Positions 51,974 to 62,196 of a DNA stretch of 64,000 nt are shown here, piece after piece. The stretch lies in assembly GCA_034331105.1 (NCBI GenBank), contig JAXQGB010000015.1, forward strand, positions 62,001-126,000, written 5' to 3'. The notes beneath the pieces were generated by a model that was not told where the DNA came from, made no database searches, and saw only the letters and a list, made by a program, of their open reading frames with translations. The position numbers and the translations under genes were made by a program. Source of the stretch: Caenicola sp034331105. Its GTDB lineage: Bacteria > Synergistota > Synergistia > Synergistales > Synergistaceae. Position 1 is the stretch's first letter. Each line of letters opens with the position of its first letter.

Positions 51974-54289
51974 ATGCATATCCATCCTGTTGTTCCTGTA
52001 AGGGATATGGTCGTCTTTCCGGGAGTCATAGCGCCTCTCTTCGTGGGAAGGCCCCGTTCCGCCCGTGCGCTTGAAGAGGCAAACGCGAGGGGACACCTCG
52101 TTTTTATCACGGCCCAGAAAAATTCTCTGATCGAAAACCCTGAACCCGACGACCTCAATACAACAGGGACTCTCTGCAAAGTCCTCCAGACTGTGCGCAT
52201 GCCTGACGGAACCATAAAGGCTGTGCTTGAGGGAGGATGGAGGTGCAGAGCTGTACACTTTATATCAGGCGACAGTTTTCTGGAGGCTGAACTTGAAAAG
52301 ATACCCTCGTCAAACACCGCCCATACAAACCAGGCAGAAGCTCTGCACAGGGCAGTACTCTCTGAGTTTGAATCATACGTGAAACTGAACCTTAAACTGC
52401 CTGACGAAGTGACCCGTTCAGCAGAAAATATTGGCGACATCGACCTTTTCGCTGACATAGTCTCCTCTCACAGCCTTTTTAAACATGAAGACAAGCAAAG
52501 GCTCCTTGAGACATCAGACCTTATCGAGCGCCTTCGCAGGCTGCTTGCCGTACTTATGAGGGAAAACGAATTCCTAAAAATGGAACATGAAATTCAGGAA
52601 AAAGTAAGGAACGAGATGGACAAGGGGCAGAAGCAGTACTACCTGAGAGAACAGCTCAAGATCATCCAGCAGGAGCTGGGCGACGACAGCCCCCTTTCAG
52701 AGATAGAAGAACTGCGTGCCAGGGCAGGGAAGACCGTGATGCCGGATGAAGCCAGAGATAAGGTAATTCGTGAACTGGACCGGTATGCAAGAATGGCACC
52801 CATTTCTCCGGAAGCCACCGTTGCAAGGACATATATAGAATGGCTTCTGGACGTTCCTTGGAATATTTGCTCAGAAGACCATCTCAACCTTAAGGACGCC
52901 CGCAAAGTCCTGGAAGAAGATCATTACGGACTCGAAGAGGTGAAGGAACGCATACTTGAATTCCTGGCCGTAAGGAAGCTCGCGGCAGACAACATGAGGG
53001 CACAGGTGCTCTGCTTTGTAGGACCTCCGGGAGTCGGAAAGACCTCCCTTGGAAGGTCCATAGCAAGGACAATGGGCAGGAAATTTGTAAACATGTCTCT
53101 CGGAGGAATGCGTGATGAAGCTGAGATACGCGGTCACAGAAGGACCTATGTCGGAGCTCTTCCGGGAAGGATAATACAGAAGATCAAAGCGGCTGGGACC
53201 AACAACCCAGTGCTCCTGATGGACGAGATAGATAAAATTGGCAACGATTTTAGAGGCGATCCTGCAGCAGCCCTGCTTGAGGTCCTTGATCCGGAGCAGA
53301 ACTGCAGCTTCACCGATAATTTTCTTGAGATATCCTTTGACCTGAGCAAGGTCATGTTCATTACAACTGCAAACAGCACAGGCACAATACCCAAGCCGCT
53401 GCTTGACAGGATGGAGATCATCCCTCTGCCCGGCTACGTTGCCGAGGAGAAGGTCAAGATCGCGAAAAAGCATCTTCTGCCCAGGATACTCAAGGAACAC
53501 GGCCTTACAAAAAAGGATCTTACGATCCCCGACGTTACCGTAAGGAATATCATAACTGCCTATACGATGGAGGCAGGGGTAAGGAACCTTGACAGGCAGC
53601 TTTCCAAGATAGCAAGGAAAGTAGCAGCAGAAATGGCAAATTCTTCGACTTTAGAAGAAAATAAAAAGACTATAAGCGTAACAAATGATCTTATGAAGAA
53701 AATGCTTGGAGCACCAAAACTCCATACGACAAAGATACCAAAGGAAGATCCGCTGGGGACGGCTCTAGGCCTTGCCTGGACTGAATCAGGCGGTTCTGTC
53801 ATCCTTATTGAAGCAGCTGTTATGGAGGGCAACGGAAACGTATCCTACACGGGAAACCTTGGAGATATTATGCAGGAATCTGCCCAGACAGCTCTTGCCT
53901 ATTTGAGATCCAACGCTTCGGCTTTCGGCCTTGAAAACTTTGACTGGAAGAAAAAAGACATCCATATACATGTCCCTGAAGGCGCAGTACCCAAAGATGG
54001 ACCGTCCGCGGGCATAACACTTGCACTTTCGCTCTGTTCTGCACTTACCGGCAGAAGAGTGGACGTCTCATATGCTATGACCGGGGAGATGACTCTCCAC
54101 GGGGATGTGCTGCCTATTGGTGGGATCAGAGAAAAGATGCTTGCTGCTAAAAGGCTTGGCATTAAAAAACTCATACTGCCCGAAGACAACAAATCAGATG
54201 TCGATGAACTTGGCGATTGGATCAAAACAGGCATGAAAATACATTACGTATCAAAGATAACCGGCGTTTTCCAACTGGCGCTGAAGTAA
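51974..54289 (+). CDS. lon: Lon protease
   Basis: 771-aa ATP-dependent protease. The LON substrate domain is at the N-terminus (VVPVRDMVVFPGVIAPLFVG), then the coiled region MDKGQKQYYLREQLKIIQQE, AAA+ Walker A GPPGVGKTS and Walker B LLMDEIDK, and the protease domain with the catalytic Ser in PKDGPSAGIT and Lys in GGIREKMLAAKRLG. Complete and typical in length. Confidence 0.96.
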   Translation: MHIHPVVPVRDMVVFPGVIAPLFVGRPRSARALEEANARGHLVFITAQKNSLIENPEPDDLNTTGTLCKVLQTVRMPDGTIKAVLEGGWRCRAVHFISGDSFLEAELEKIPSSNTAHTNQAEALHRAVLSEFESYVKLNLKLPDEVTRSAENIGDIDLFADIVSSHSLFKHEDKQRLLETSDLIERLRRLLAVLMRENEFLKMEHEIQEKVRNEMDKGQKQYYLREQLKIIQQELGDDSPLSEIEELRARAGKTVMPDEARDKVIRELDRYARMAPISPEATVARTYIEWLLDVPWNICSEDHLNLKDARKVLEEDHYGLEEVKERILEFLAVRKLAADNMRAQVLCFVGPPGVGKTSLGRSIARTMGRKFVNMSLGGMRDEAEIRGHRRTYVGALPGRIIQKIKAAGTNNPVLLMDEIDKIGNDFRGDPAAALLEVLDPEQNCSFTDNFLEISFDLSKVMFITTANSTGTIPKPLLDRMEIIPLPGYVAEEKVKIAKKHLLPRILKEHGLTKKDLTIPDVTVRNIITAYTMEAGVRNLDRQLSKIARKVAAEMANSSTLEENKKTISVTNDLMKKMLGAPKLHTTKIPKEDPLGTALGLAWTESGGSVILIEAAVMEGNGNVSYTGNLGDIMQESAQTALAYLRSNASAFGLENFDWKKKDIHIHVPEGAVPKDGPSAGITLALSLCSALTGRRVDVSYAMTGEMTLHGDVLPIGGIREKMLAAKRLGIKKLILPEDNKSDVDELGDWIKTGMKIHYVSKITGVFQLALK

Positions 54290-54301
54290 GGGGAAAACGA
54301 A

Positions 54302-54934
54302 ATGACAGCCTGGAGATCAGAGCTTTACTGCACTGCCTTTACCAAGGATCAGATACCTGCGCCCGAGAACAATGAGATCGTTTTTGTCGGCCGTTCGAAC
54401 GTAGGCAAATCTACCCTCATAAATTCGCTTCTTGAAAGAAACATTGCAAAAGTAAGCTCAAAACCAGGAAAGACGAGAAGCATAAACTTTTATAAAGTCT
54501 CAGCCGGCGACGATGATTTCACTTTAGTCGACATCCCGGGTTACGGCTATGCCGCGAGGGGGCTGGATGAACGCAGGTCATGGTGGAGGCTGATAGAGGA
54601 CTATTTCAATTCTGACAGGCCGATAAGCTTCGTAATACACTTAATGGATTTCAGACACGGCCCGCTTGCGAATGACAACGAACTTACAGGCTGGCTTGAT
54701 GGAATGGACATGCCCAGACTTGTAGTTTTTACAAAAGGGGATAAAATATCTCCCGGTAAAAGAAAAGGCCTTTACCAGCAGTACATGAAGGCCGGCCTTG
54801 ATTCGATACTGCCTCCCTTCATAACTTCGGGGACAAATGACAAAGAGATGCATGCCCTGAGGGAAGGCATTAAAAACATCATCAAGGAGATCGCTAAAAT
54901 GGACCTTGCAGCAGCAAAAAAAGCAAAAAAGTGA
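54302..54934 (+). CDS. engB: Ribosome biogenesis GTPase YsxC/EngB
   Basis: 210-aa EngB-family GTPase needed for large-subunit assembly. G1 is GRSNVGKSTLIN, G3 DIPGYGYA, G4 TKGDK and G5 SGTNDKE. Conserved KPGKTRSINFY is present. It starts 12 nt after lon, the common lon-engB pairing. Confidence 0.94.
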   Translation: MTAWRSELYCTAFTKDQIPAPENNEIVFVGRSNVGKSTLINSLLERNIAKVSSKPGKTRSINFYKVSAGDDDFTLVDIPGYGYAARGLDERRSWWRLIEDYFNSDRPISFVIHLMDFRHGPLANDNELTGWLDGMDMPRLVVFTKGDKISPGKRKGLYQQYMKAGLDSILPPFITSGTNDKEMHALREGIKNIIKEIAKMDLAAAKKAKK

Positions 54935-55030
54935 CCTGTATACCCGAGGATCCGGAACGGCCGGACCGTCGGGATGGGCAAATAGATCCGGATACAGCCA
55001 CCAGGCGTATCCAACGAGGAGGAATACCGG

Positions 55031-57697
55031 ATGGAATCCGAGAAAACCGTGTTAGGCAAAGGTTATGACCCGGCACCGATCGAAGACAAGTGGTACATGA
55101 AATGGATAGAAGATGGGCTCTTTAAAGCTGATCCTTCTTCTTCAAAACCGCATTACTCAATAGTTATCCCTCCTCCCAACGTAACCGGCTCCCTTCATGT
55201 AGGGCATGCGCTGGACAACACGCTGCAGGATATTCTCTGCAGGACCAAGCGTATGCAGGGCTATGAGGTGCTTTGGCTCCCGGGAACAGACCACGCCGGT
55301 ATCGCTACTCAGAACGTAGTTGAACGCTCTCTTGCAGCGAAAGGCGTTTCACGCCACGACCTGGGGCGCGAGGAATTCGTCTCAAGGGTTTGGGAATGGA
55401 AAGAGGAATACGGCAGCACGATAATCAACCAGCTTAAAAAGCTTGGAGCTTCATGCGACTGGGACAGGGAACGTTTTACGATGGACGAAGGACTGTCCGT
55501 GGCTGTCCGAAAAATTTTTGTCGATCTTTATAAGAAGGACCTGATCTACAGGGGAAAATATCTTATCAACTGGTGCCCAAGATGCCACACTGCGCTCTCA
55601 GACCTTGAAGTAGAGCATGAGGACAAGGACGGCAAGTTCTATGAGGTAGCTTACAAATTCGCAGACGGAGACGGATGCCTTAAGGTAATGACGACCCGTC
55701 CCGAGACTATTCTTGGAGATACTGCAATAGCAATACATCCAAGGGATGAGAGGAACCGCCATCTTGTCGGGAAAAATGTTATCGTCCCGATCGCAGGCAG
55801 AGTGATCCCTGTGATCGAAGACAACATGGTCGACCCTGAGTTTGGATCAGGCTGTGTAAAGATCACCCCCGCCCACGACCCGAATGACTTCCTTGTGGGA
55901 CAGAGGCACGGGCTTGAACAGATACAGGTGATCGACGACAACGGCATCATGTGCGGAGAAGAATCCGGCATATATGCAGGCATGGACCGCTTCGATGCAA
56001 GAAAGGCCATAGTGGATGACCTTAGGAATGACGGTTCCCTTATCGGTATAGAAGAGATCAGGCATTCTGTTGGCGAATGCTACCGCTGCCACACAGTTAT
56101 AGAGCCATATCTTTCAGAACAGTGGTTCGTAAGGGCCAAGCCCCTTGCAGAGGCCGGAGTCGCCTCGGTCAAAGCCGGAAATATCCGTTTCGTGCCTGAT
56201 CAGTGGACCAACGTATATTATCAATGGATGGAAAACATCCGGGACTGGTGCATTTCAAGGCAGCTATGGTGGGGTCACAGGATCCCTGCCTGGTATTGCG
56301 ACAAGTGCGGCGAGATCATAGTTGAAACAGAAGAGCCCAGATCATGCCCGAAATGCGGCAATACCGAACTCAGGCAGGATGAAGATGTCCTTGATACATG
56401 GTTCTCCAGCGCTCTCTGGCCCTTCTCAACGATGGGATGGCCGGAAGAGACCGATCTGCTTAAGAAGTTCTATCCCACGTCAGTCCTCGTAACCGGGTTT
56501 GACATCATTTTCTTTTGGGTGGCCAGGATGATAATGTTCGGACTTGAGGGCATGAAGGGAGAAGTTCCCTTCCATGATGTTTATATCCACGCCCTCGTCC
56601 GTGATGAAAAAGGACAGAAGATGAGCAAATCCAAGGGCAATGTTATCGACCCTCTGACGATAGTCCGGGAATACGGTGCGGACGCACTGAGGTTCACGAT
56701 CGCGGCGCTTACAGTGCAGGGTCGTGACATATTCCTCTCTACAGAAAGGATCGCGACCTACAGGCTATTCATGAACAAGCTCTGGAACGCGAGCCGCTTT
56801 GCTTTGATGAACCTTGAGGACGCTGAGGCCGGAATGAAATGGGACGAGAATGAGCTCCGGCTGCACGACAAATGGATCCTCAACAGAATATCACAGGTCT
56901 CAACTGAAATGACCCGACTCATTGACGGTTATTTCTTCGGGGAATCCGCCAGGCTCATGTACGATTTCGTCTGGGGCGAACTTTGCGACTGGTATCTGGA
57001 ACTTTCCAAGCCTGCCCTCAGAGGGGAAGAGGGCGAGGCCAGGAGAAAGACGACCCAGGCTGTCCTGCTTGCGGTATTCGAAGACGTTCTGAAACTCCTG
57101 CATCCTTACATCCCATTTGTAACAGAAGAACTGTGGCAAGCCTTCCCATTCGGGAAAGGGATCATTGAGCACACGGAATGGCCCGGTCCCAGGATCGGAA
57201 ACATAAATGAGGATGTCATTATCGAAATGGATCTGGTGCGCGAGGTCATAAGGTCTGTAAGGAATCTAAGGGCTGAAGCTCACATAGCTCCTCAGCAGGT
57301 GGTCCCCAGGGCGGTACTATCTGTTCACAACGATGAAAAGCTGGCACTGATAAGGTCATCCGAATCTCAGATAAAGCTCCTCACAAAGGTCGAGAGAATA
57401 GAGATCATTGACAGGGAAACTCAGAAACCAAAGAAGAGCCTTGCATCCGTCCTTGACGACGTGCAGGTTTATCTGCCCGTAGGTGACCTTCTTGACGTGG
57501 AAAAGGAGATCCAACGCCTTAAAAGCGACCTTTCGAAGATCGAAAAGGACATTGAAAAGGGTTTGGCGAAGCTTGCAAACCCGCAGTTCGTAGAAAGAGC
57601 GCCTGAAGAAGTCATATTGAAGGAAAAAGCCTCCCTTTCTGACAACGAGGCAAAGAGGGACAGGATCAAAGAGAACCTTTCAAGCCTCAACGACTGA
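55031..57697 (+). CDS. valS: Valyl-tRNA synthetase
   Basis: 888-aa class Ia synthetase. HIGH-type motif: PPNVTGSLHVGHALDN; KMSKS-type motif: GQKMSKSKGNVIDP. Editing domain contains TTRPETILGDTAIAIHP, and the C-terminus ends in the valine-type coiled coil (VEKEIQRLKSDLSKIEKDIE). Zinc-type cysteines in CDKCGEII and CPKCGN. ATG 55031 follows CGAGGAGGAATACCGG. Confidence 0.97.
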   Translation: MESEKTVLGKGYDPAPIEDKWYMKWIEDGLFKADPSSSKPHYSIVIPPPNVTGSLHVGHALDNTLQDILCRTKRMQGYEVLWLPGTDHAGIATQNVVERSLAAKGVSRHDLGREEFVSRVWEWKEEYGSTIINQLKKLGASCDWDRERFTMDEGLSVAVRKIFVDLYKKDLIYRGKYLINWCPRCHTALSDLEVEHEDKDGKFYEVAYKFADGDGCLKVMTTRPETILGDTAIAIHPRDERNRHLVGKNVIVPIAGRVIPVIEDNMVDPEFGSGCVKITPAHDPNDFLVGQRHGLEQIQVIDDNGIMCGEESGIYAGMDRFDARKAIVDDLRNDGSLIGIEEIRHSVGECYRCHTVIEPYLSEQWFVRAKPLAEAGVASVKAGNIRFVPDQWTNVYYQWMENIRDWCISRQLWWGHRIPAWYCDKCGEIIVETEEPRSCPKCGNTELRQDEDVLDTWFSSALWPFSTMGWPEETDLLKKFYPTSVLVTGFDIIFFWVARMIMFGLEGMKGEVPFHDVYIHALVRDEKGQKMSKSKGNVIDPLTIVREYGADALRFTIAALTVQGRDIFLSTERIATYRLFMNKLWNASRFALMNLEDAEAGMKWDENELRLHDKWILNRISQVSTEMTRLIDGYFFGESARLMYDFVWGELCDWYLELSKPALRGEEGEARRKTTQAVLLAVFEDVLKLLHPYIPFVTEELWQAFPFGKGIIEHTEWPGPRIGNINEDVIIEMDLVREVIRSVRNLRAEAHIAPQQVVPRAVLSVHNDEKLALIRSSESQIKLLTKVERIEIIDRETQKPKKSLASVLDDVQVYLPVGDLLDVEKEIQRLKSDLSKIEKDIEKGLAKLANPQFVERAPEEVILKEKASLSDNEAKRDRIKENLSSLND

Positions 57698-57699
57698 TA

Positions 57700-59013
57700 A
57701 TGCATGACATTAAGAAATTCCAGGAAATAGAAAAAAAACTTCAGCTTCTGGCAAGCCCGGGAATAAGACCCGGACTTGCCAGACTTTCACATCTGCTCCT
57801 TCTTCTCGGACATCCGGAACGAAAATTCAAAGCTGTCCATGTGGTAGGTACTAACGGCAAGGGCTCAACAGCTTCCACACTCTCTTCCATACTGAAAGAA
57901 TCAGGATATAAGACTGCCCTTTATACAAGCCCCCATCTCGTCTGCTTCGGAGAGAGGCTTAACATTGGCGGGGAAGAGGCTAAGCCCGGAAAATGGAAAA
58001 GAGCTCTTGGGATAATTGAAAAGGAGATAGCTTCATCAGATCGCCTGAAATCTGACCCTCCAACATATTTTGAGCTCATAACCGCAGCTGCCTTCATGAT
58101 AACTGCAGAAGAAGGTGTCGACATAGCAGTCGTAGAGGCAGGGCTCGGGGGAAGGCTCGATGCTACAAATATACTCTCAGATGTCGTACTCACCCTTATA
58201 ACACCGATCGGCATAGACCATTCGGAATATCTTGGCAATTCACTTGTGTCTGTTGCGAAAGAAAAATTCGCAGTAATGAGACCTGGGATACCTGCAATAT
58301 TTTCCGGCGGTGAAAAAGATATTGAAAGCATTTTTTTTGATACTGCATTTAAAAAGGGGACACCTGCACAGCTCCTCCGTAGGCTTTGCAGCTACGGGAC
58401 CGTACAGGTCTCTTTCAAAGGCACGGATTTTTATGTTGAATCAGAGTGCCTGTGCGCCGACTACCACACCCCCCTGATAGGGACCCACCAGACAGAGAAT
58501 GCCGCTCTCGCCCTCGCAGGCGCGTGTGCGCTGAAGTCCTCTATTCAGACGAGATTTGAAAATATTACCTTTCCTGCCCTATATAACGGAGTCATTTCCG
58601 TAAAATGGCCTGGAAGATTCGAAATAATAAAAAAGGAGAGTCCGCTTCTGATCGTTGACGGAGCCCATAACCCTCACGCACTCATAAGGCTTGCTGAAAA
58701 CACAGGGATCATATACGGAAGCGAAGCCTTCAACCTGGTGGTCGCAATGATGAAGGACAAGGACATCTCAGAAAGCCTTGATATAATTAAAAAAATGGGA
58801 ACGACCCTTTACTGCACACAGGTACCCGGCATGGACCGAAGCCTGTCTGCGAAAGACCTTCTTGTGATGGCTGAGAAAAAGGGCATCTCTTGTGCAGGTG
58901 AGTGGGAAGATCCGATATTGGCCGTTGAAAAGAGCCTGGATACGGGAAGGGACACTATATGCTGCGGGAGTCTCTTTCTGAGCGGCTTTGTTAAGGAGCA
59001 TTTCGATGACTGA
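57700..59013 (+). CDS. folC: Folylpolyglutamate/dihydrofolate synthase
   Basis: 437-aa Mur-ligase-like enzyme adding glutamates to folates. P-loop: VGTNGKGSTASTL; family signature: LYTSPHLVCFGERLNIGGEE; VVEAGLGGRLDATN and TPIGIDHSEYLGN (catalytic Asp/His) follow. It starts 2 nt after valS and overlaps pgeF slightly. Confidence 0.93.
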   Translation: MHDIKKFQEIEKKLQLLASPGIRPGLARLSHLLLLLGHPERKFKAVHVVGTNGKGSTASTLSSILKESGYKTALYTSPHLVCFGERLNIGGEEAKPGKWKRALGIIEKEIASSDRLKSDPPTYFELITAAAFMITAEEGVDIAVVEAGLGGRLDATNILSDVVLTLITPIGIDHSEYLGNSLVSVAKEKFAVMRPGIPAIFSGGEKDIESIFFDTAFKKGTPAQLLRRLCSYGTVQVSFKGTDFYVESECLCADYHTPLIGTHQTENAALALAGACALKSSIQTRFENITFPALYNGVISVKWPGRFEIIKKESPLLIVDGAHNPHALIRLAENTGIIYGSEAFNLVVAMMKDKDISESLDIIKKMGTTLYCTQVPGMDRSLSAKDLLVMAEKKGISCAGEWEDPILAVEKSLDTGRDTICCGSLFLSGFVKEHFDD

Positions 59014-59779
59014 CAAAGGATTTGAATGCAGGGATGAAAAGAGACAGAAGGAACTCAGACTGATAATGCCGGAGGAACTGCAGTCTCAGTTTTTCGCTAC
59101 CATCTACTGCAGAGGAGAACTGATGGACAGCACTGAAGGGGATCCTGAAAAAATATGGGAAGCTTTGTCCTCTAATTTTAATAATGTTCAGTTGGTTGCA
59201 CCATACCAGGTACACGGGATCAACGTAATTCCTTCATCTTCGTCTTTTGCCCTGCCTCTCAGACCGGAAGCTGACGGAGTACTGATAGATCCTTTATCAG
59301 ATTCGTTGGCAAGCCTAAGGTTCGCTGACTGCTGTCCTGTCGTCATTGCTGCCGACTCTCCGAAACCATGGATGCTCCTTCTTCATTCCGGATTTGTCGG
59401 TACAGCAAAGAACATCGTCGGAAGATCACTTGCCGGGCTTTCCGAAAACAAGCCCGGATGGAAGAGTGAAAGGATACGGGCATGGGTAGGACCATGCATA
59501 TGCAAAAACTGTTACTCAAGAAAAATGGAAGATCCGTCAACACAAAATGCGTTGACAGTCTTTTCTCGGGATAATTACCTTAAAAAAAACGGATTGGTCT
59601 ATTTTGACATTAAAGGAGAAATAATAAGGCAGTTGATGCAATGCGGTCTGCCTTATGATAATATCTATAAGGCCGAAGGTTGTACATGCTGTAATAACGA
59701 CTTTTATTATTCCTATCGTGCCGGTGATGAAAAAGCAAGAATAATTCTTCTTGGCGGAAATACCACAAAACAGGCGTGA
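59006..59779 (+). CDS. pgeF: PgeF/YfiH-family (laccase-domain) peptidoglycan editing factor
   Basis: 257-aa protein of the COG1496 family, recently shown in other bacteria to act in peptidoglycan editing and purine nucleoside metabolism. Putative metal ligands are His70 in YQVHGIN, Cys109 or Cys110 in FADCCPVV, and His127. The usual HAGWRG reads HSGFVG here. C-terminal CKNCYSRKM and CTCCNNDFYYSYR are as expected. ATG 59006 follows AAGGAG; an upstream TTG at 58988 lies inside folC. Confidence 0.85.
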   Translation: MTDKGFECRDEKRQKELRLIMPEELQSQFFATIYCRGELMDSTEGDPEKIWEALSSNFNNVQLVAPYQVHGINVIPSSSSFALPLRPEADGVLIDPLSDSLASLRFADCCPVVIAADSPKPWMLLLHSGFVGTAKNIVGRSLAGLSENKPGWKSERIRAWVGPCICKNCYSRKMEDPSTQNALTVFSRDNYLKKNGLVYFDIKGEIIRQLMQCGLPYDNIYKAEGCTCCNNDFYYSYRAGDEKARIILLGGNTTKQA

Positions 59780-59838
59780 CAGGTGAGAATTATAAAAGTT
59801 GCAGGAACCAATTACTCTCTACGTGAGGTGAACATGGG

Positions 59839-60810
59839 ATGGACAACATAAAGGTCGGAGTTATCGGCGTTGGACATTTGGGCATGCATCATGCCAGAGT
59901 ATATACAGAAATTCTTGGAGCCCAACTTGTAGGGATAGTTGACATAAACGAAGAAAGGGCCCATTCAGTAGCAGACCCGCTCGGAGTTATCTCATACAGC
60001 AGCATAGAAACATTGATCAAACAGACCCGTCCGGACGCTCTCAGCATAGTTGTTCCTACCAGCCACCACTTCGAAGTAGCAAAGATCGCGATGGAAAACG
60101 GTATACATGTTCTCATTGAAAAACCTGTCACTTCAAGCGTTAATGAGGCAGAAAAGCTGCTTAACCTGGCAGTAAAAAAAGACCTTATACTACAGGTCGG
60201 GCACATCGAAAGATTCAACAGCGCGGTTCAGCATGTCAGGGAATTCATAAACGACCCATATTTCATCCAGACCCACAGGATGGGGCCGTTCTCACCAAGG
60301 ATCAGCGATGTTGGTGTCGTGCTTGACCTTATGATACACGACGTTGATATCATTCTCTCCCTGATCAATTCTGAACTTGTATCGATATCTGCTATCGGAA
60401 GATGCATCAGGACGGAACACGAGGATATCGCATCGGCACAGCTGACTTTTGCAAACGGAGCTATGGCCCATATTCTGGTCAGCCGCGTATCGGAAAAGAG
60501 GATACGCCAGATGGAGATAACAGAGGCAGAGCGGTACATCACTGTAAATTATGAGTCACAGGATATTTCTGTACAGCGCTGCGTGAGGCAGAGCGGCGGA
60601 AATCTTGTTGAGGTCATGGAACACCCTGTTTTCCCGAAGACAGAACCGCTCAAGATGGAACTGCAGCATTTTGTATCATGTGTCAGGGAAGGGCGCCAGC
60701 CCATGGTTGGGATCAAAGACGGCAAAAGGGCACTCGAAGTCTGCGTTGCGGTACTCAGACAGATACATGAAGAAAAACCGGAGTCCGGCTCCCTGCTTTC
60801 AGCAATATAG
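59839..60810 (+). CDS. Gfo/Idh/MocA-family dehydrogenase
   Basis: 323-aa NAD(P)-dependent oxidoreductase. N-terminal Rossmann motif VGVIGVGHLGMHHARVYTE, the catalytic-site EKP in HVLIEKPVTSS and the D-H pair LMIHDVDIIL. It resembles the members that act on UDP-sugars near envelope genes; the substrate is not known. ATG 59839 follows GTGAGGTGAACATGGG. Confidence 0.85.
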   Translation: MDNIKVGVIGVGHLGMHHARVYTEILGAQLVGIVDINEERAHSVADPLGVISYSSIETLIKQTRPDALSIVVPTSHHFEVAKIAMENGIHVLIEKPVTSSVNEAEKLLNLAVKKDLILQVGHIERFNSAVQHVREFINDPYFIQTHRMGPFSPRISDVGVVLDLMIHDVDIILSLINSELVSISAIGRCIRTEHEDIASAQLTFANGAMAHILVSRVSEKRIRQMEITEAERYITVNYESQDISVQRCVRQSGGNLVEVMEHPVFPKTEPLKMELQHFVSCVREGRQPMVGIKDGKRALEVCVAVLRQIHEEKPESGSLLSAI

Positions 60811-60852
60811 ACAAATAACAAATGACATTCCGGCCAATAAGAGTTATTATCT

Positions 60853-60881
60853 AGAGAGGAGATAATCCTCTCTTTTTTTTT
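60853..60881 (+). terminator. Rho-independent terminator
   Basis: AGAGAGGA (60853-60860) pairs with TCCTCTCT (60866-60873), followed by eight T. Confidence 0.95.
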
Positions 60882-60919
60882 GAGGAATTATCACTGATCG
60901 AAAGGATGTATCTGATTTG

Positions 60920-61150
60920 ATGGATTTTATCAAAAATATTCCACCTGTAAACCTCCAGGCACTGGTGGCTCTTGCTCTTTTTGGGGCATCTCTCCTAGTG
61001 GCCCGAATGGTCGTAAATATCCAGTCCGGAAAGTGGCCGGGAGGACCAATGTTTGTATTGTATCTCAGGGTGCTTCTGGGATTTCTTTTTGCAGGATCTA
61101 TAGGCCTTGGTTTTTACTGCTTTGCAGGAATAAATATCCTTTTTAAATAA
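60920..61150 (+). CDS. Small membrane protein
   Basis: 76-aa protein with two hydrophobic helices (LQALVALALFGASLLVARMV and LRVLLGFLFAGSIGLGFYCF). I do not recognise the family. The ATG at 60920 directly follows a TTG at 60917; GAAAGGA lies about 14 nt upstream. It is 52 nt before meaB and may be co-transcribed with it. Confidence 0.6.
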   Translation: MDFIKNIPPVNLQALVALALFGASLLVARMVVNIQSGKWPGGPMFVLYLRVLLGFLFAGSIGLGFYCFAGINILFK

Positions 61151-61202
61151 GCTCTGTCAAACGTAAGTTCAGTTTTTAATAAACAGTTAGGAGAGTTGAT
61201 TA

Positions 61203-62138
61203 ATGGAAAAGCTTCTGAATAACGCGTTCAAGGGTGACCCAAGATCTATTGGCCGCCTAATAAGTCTTGTTGAGGCTGATACCCCTTCTGCAAAGGAAAT
61301 AATGAAACAGATATATCCCAGGACAGGAAAAGCCAAGGTAATTGGCATAACAGGAAGCCCGGGCGCAGGTAAGAGTACCTTCGTCGACAGGCTGATAGAA
61401 CAGTTCAAGTCCGAAAACATGAAAGTAGGAGTAATAGCAATAGATCCTTCAAGCCCGTTTACAGGAGGAGCGATCCTGGGAGACAGGCTGCGCATGCAGA
61501 GCCATGCTCTTGACGAGGGTGTATTTATAAGAAGCATGGGATCCAGGGGACACCTTGGCGGAGTCAGCAGATCAACTCATGAGGCTGCCCTTATCCTTGA
61601 TGCATGCGGTTTTGACGTAGTCCTGATCGAAACAGTCGGAGTGGGGCAGTCTGAGGTCGATATAATCAAAATAGCTGACACTGTAGTTCTTGTCCTCGTC
61701 CCGGGCATGGGAGACGACGTACAGATAATGAAAGCCGGTATCATGGAGATAGCCGATACATTCGTCGTGAACAAGGCAGACAAAGAAGGAGCAGACAAAG
61801 TCGCAGCAGACGTTCAGGTCATGCTCAAGATGCTGAAGGAAAAGGAATGGGTACCTCCCGTAACGCTCGTATCATCACAGAACAATACGGGAGTGGAAGA
61901 AGTAAAAAATACCCTCAACGAACACTGGAACTATCTCCACACATCCAGCGAAGGCAAAAAAAGACGTTTTATCCAGCTTGAGATGGAAGTCGAGGCTGTT
62001 TTGAGGGGGGAGATATCCCTTCTGACAGAGAGAATATGGAAGAAACGCAAGGACATGGGAGTACTGGAGGATCTGGCTTCCAGAAAAGCCGATCCCTACA
62101 CTCTCGCCGCAGAACTTATCTCACAGATAGTCAAATAA
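61203..62138 (+). CDS. meaB: MeaB/ArgK-type GTPase of acyl-CoA mutases
   Basis: 311-aa G3E GTPase that protects and loads B12-dependent methylmalonyl-CoA or related acyl-CoA mutases. Walker A GSPGAGKSTFVDRL, the switch region DRLRMQSHALDEGVFIRSMG with SRGHLGGVSR, LIETVGVGQSEVDI, and VNKADKEGADK. No mutase gene is next to it here. ATG 61203 follows TAGGAGAG. Confidence 0.92.
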   Translation: MEKLLNNAFKGDPRSIGRLISLVEADTPSAKEIMKQIYPRTGKAKVIGITGSPGAGKSTFVDRLIEQFKSENMKVGVIAIDPSSPFTGGAILGDRLRMQSHALDEGVFIRSMGSRGHLGGVSRSTHEAALILDACGFDVVLIETVGVGQSEVDIIKIADTVVLVLVPGMGDDVQIMKAGIMEIADTFVVNKADKEGADKVAADVQVMLKMLKEKEWVPPVTLVSSQNNTGVEEVKNTLNEHWNYLHTSSEGKKRRFIQLEMEVEAVLRGEISLLTERIWKKRKDMGVLEDLASRKADPYTLAAELISQIVK

Positions 62139-62196
62139 TTACTTGCATAAAGGCAATATTTAAATCTATCACACCTTATTCTCGGGAGGATAATAT

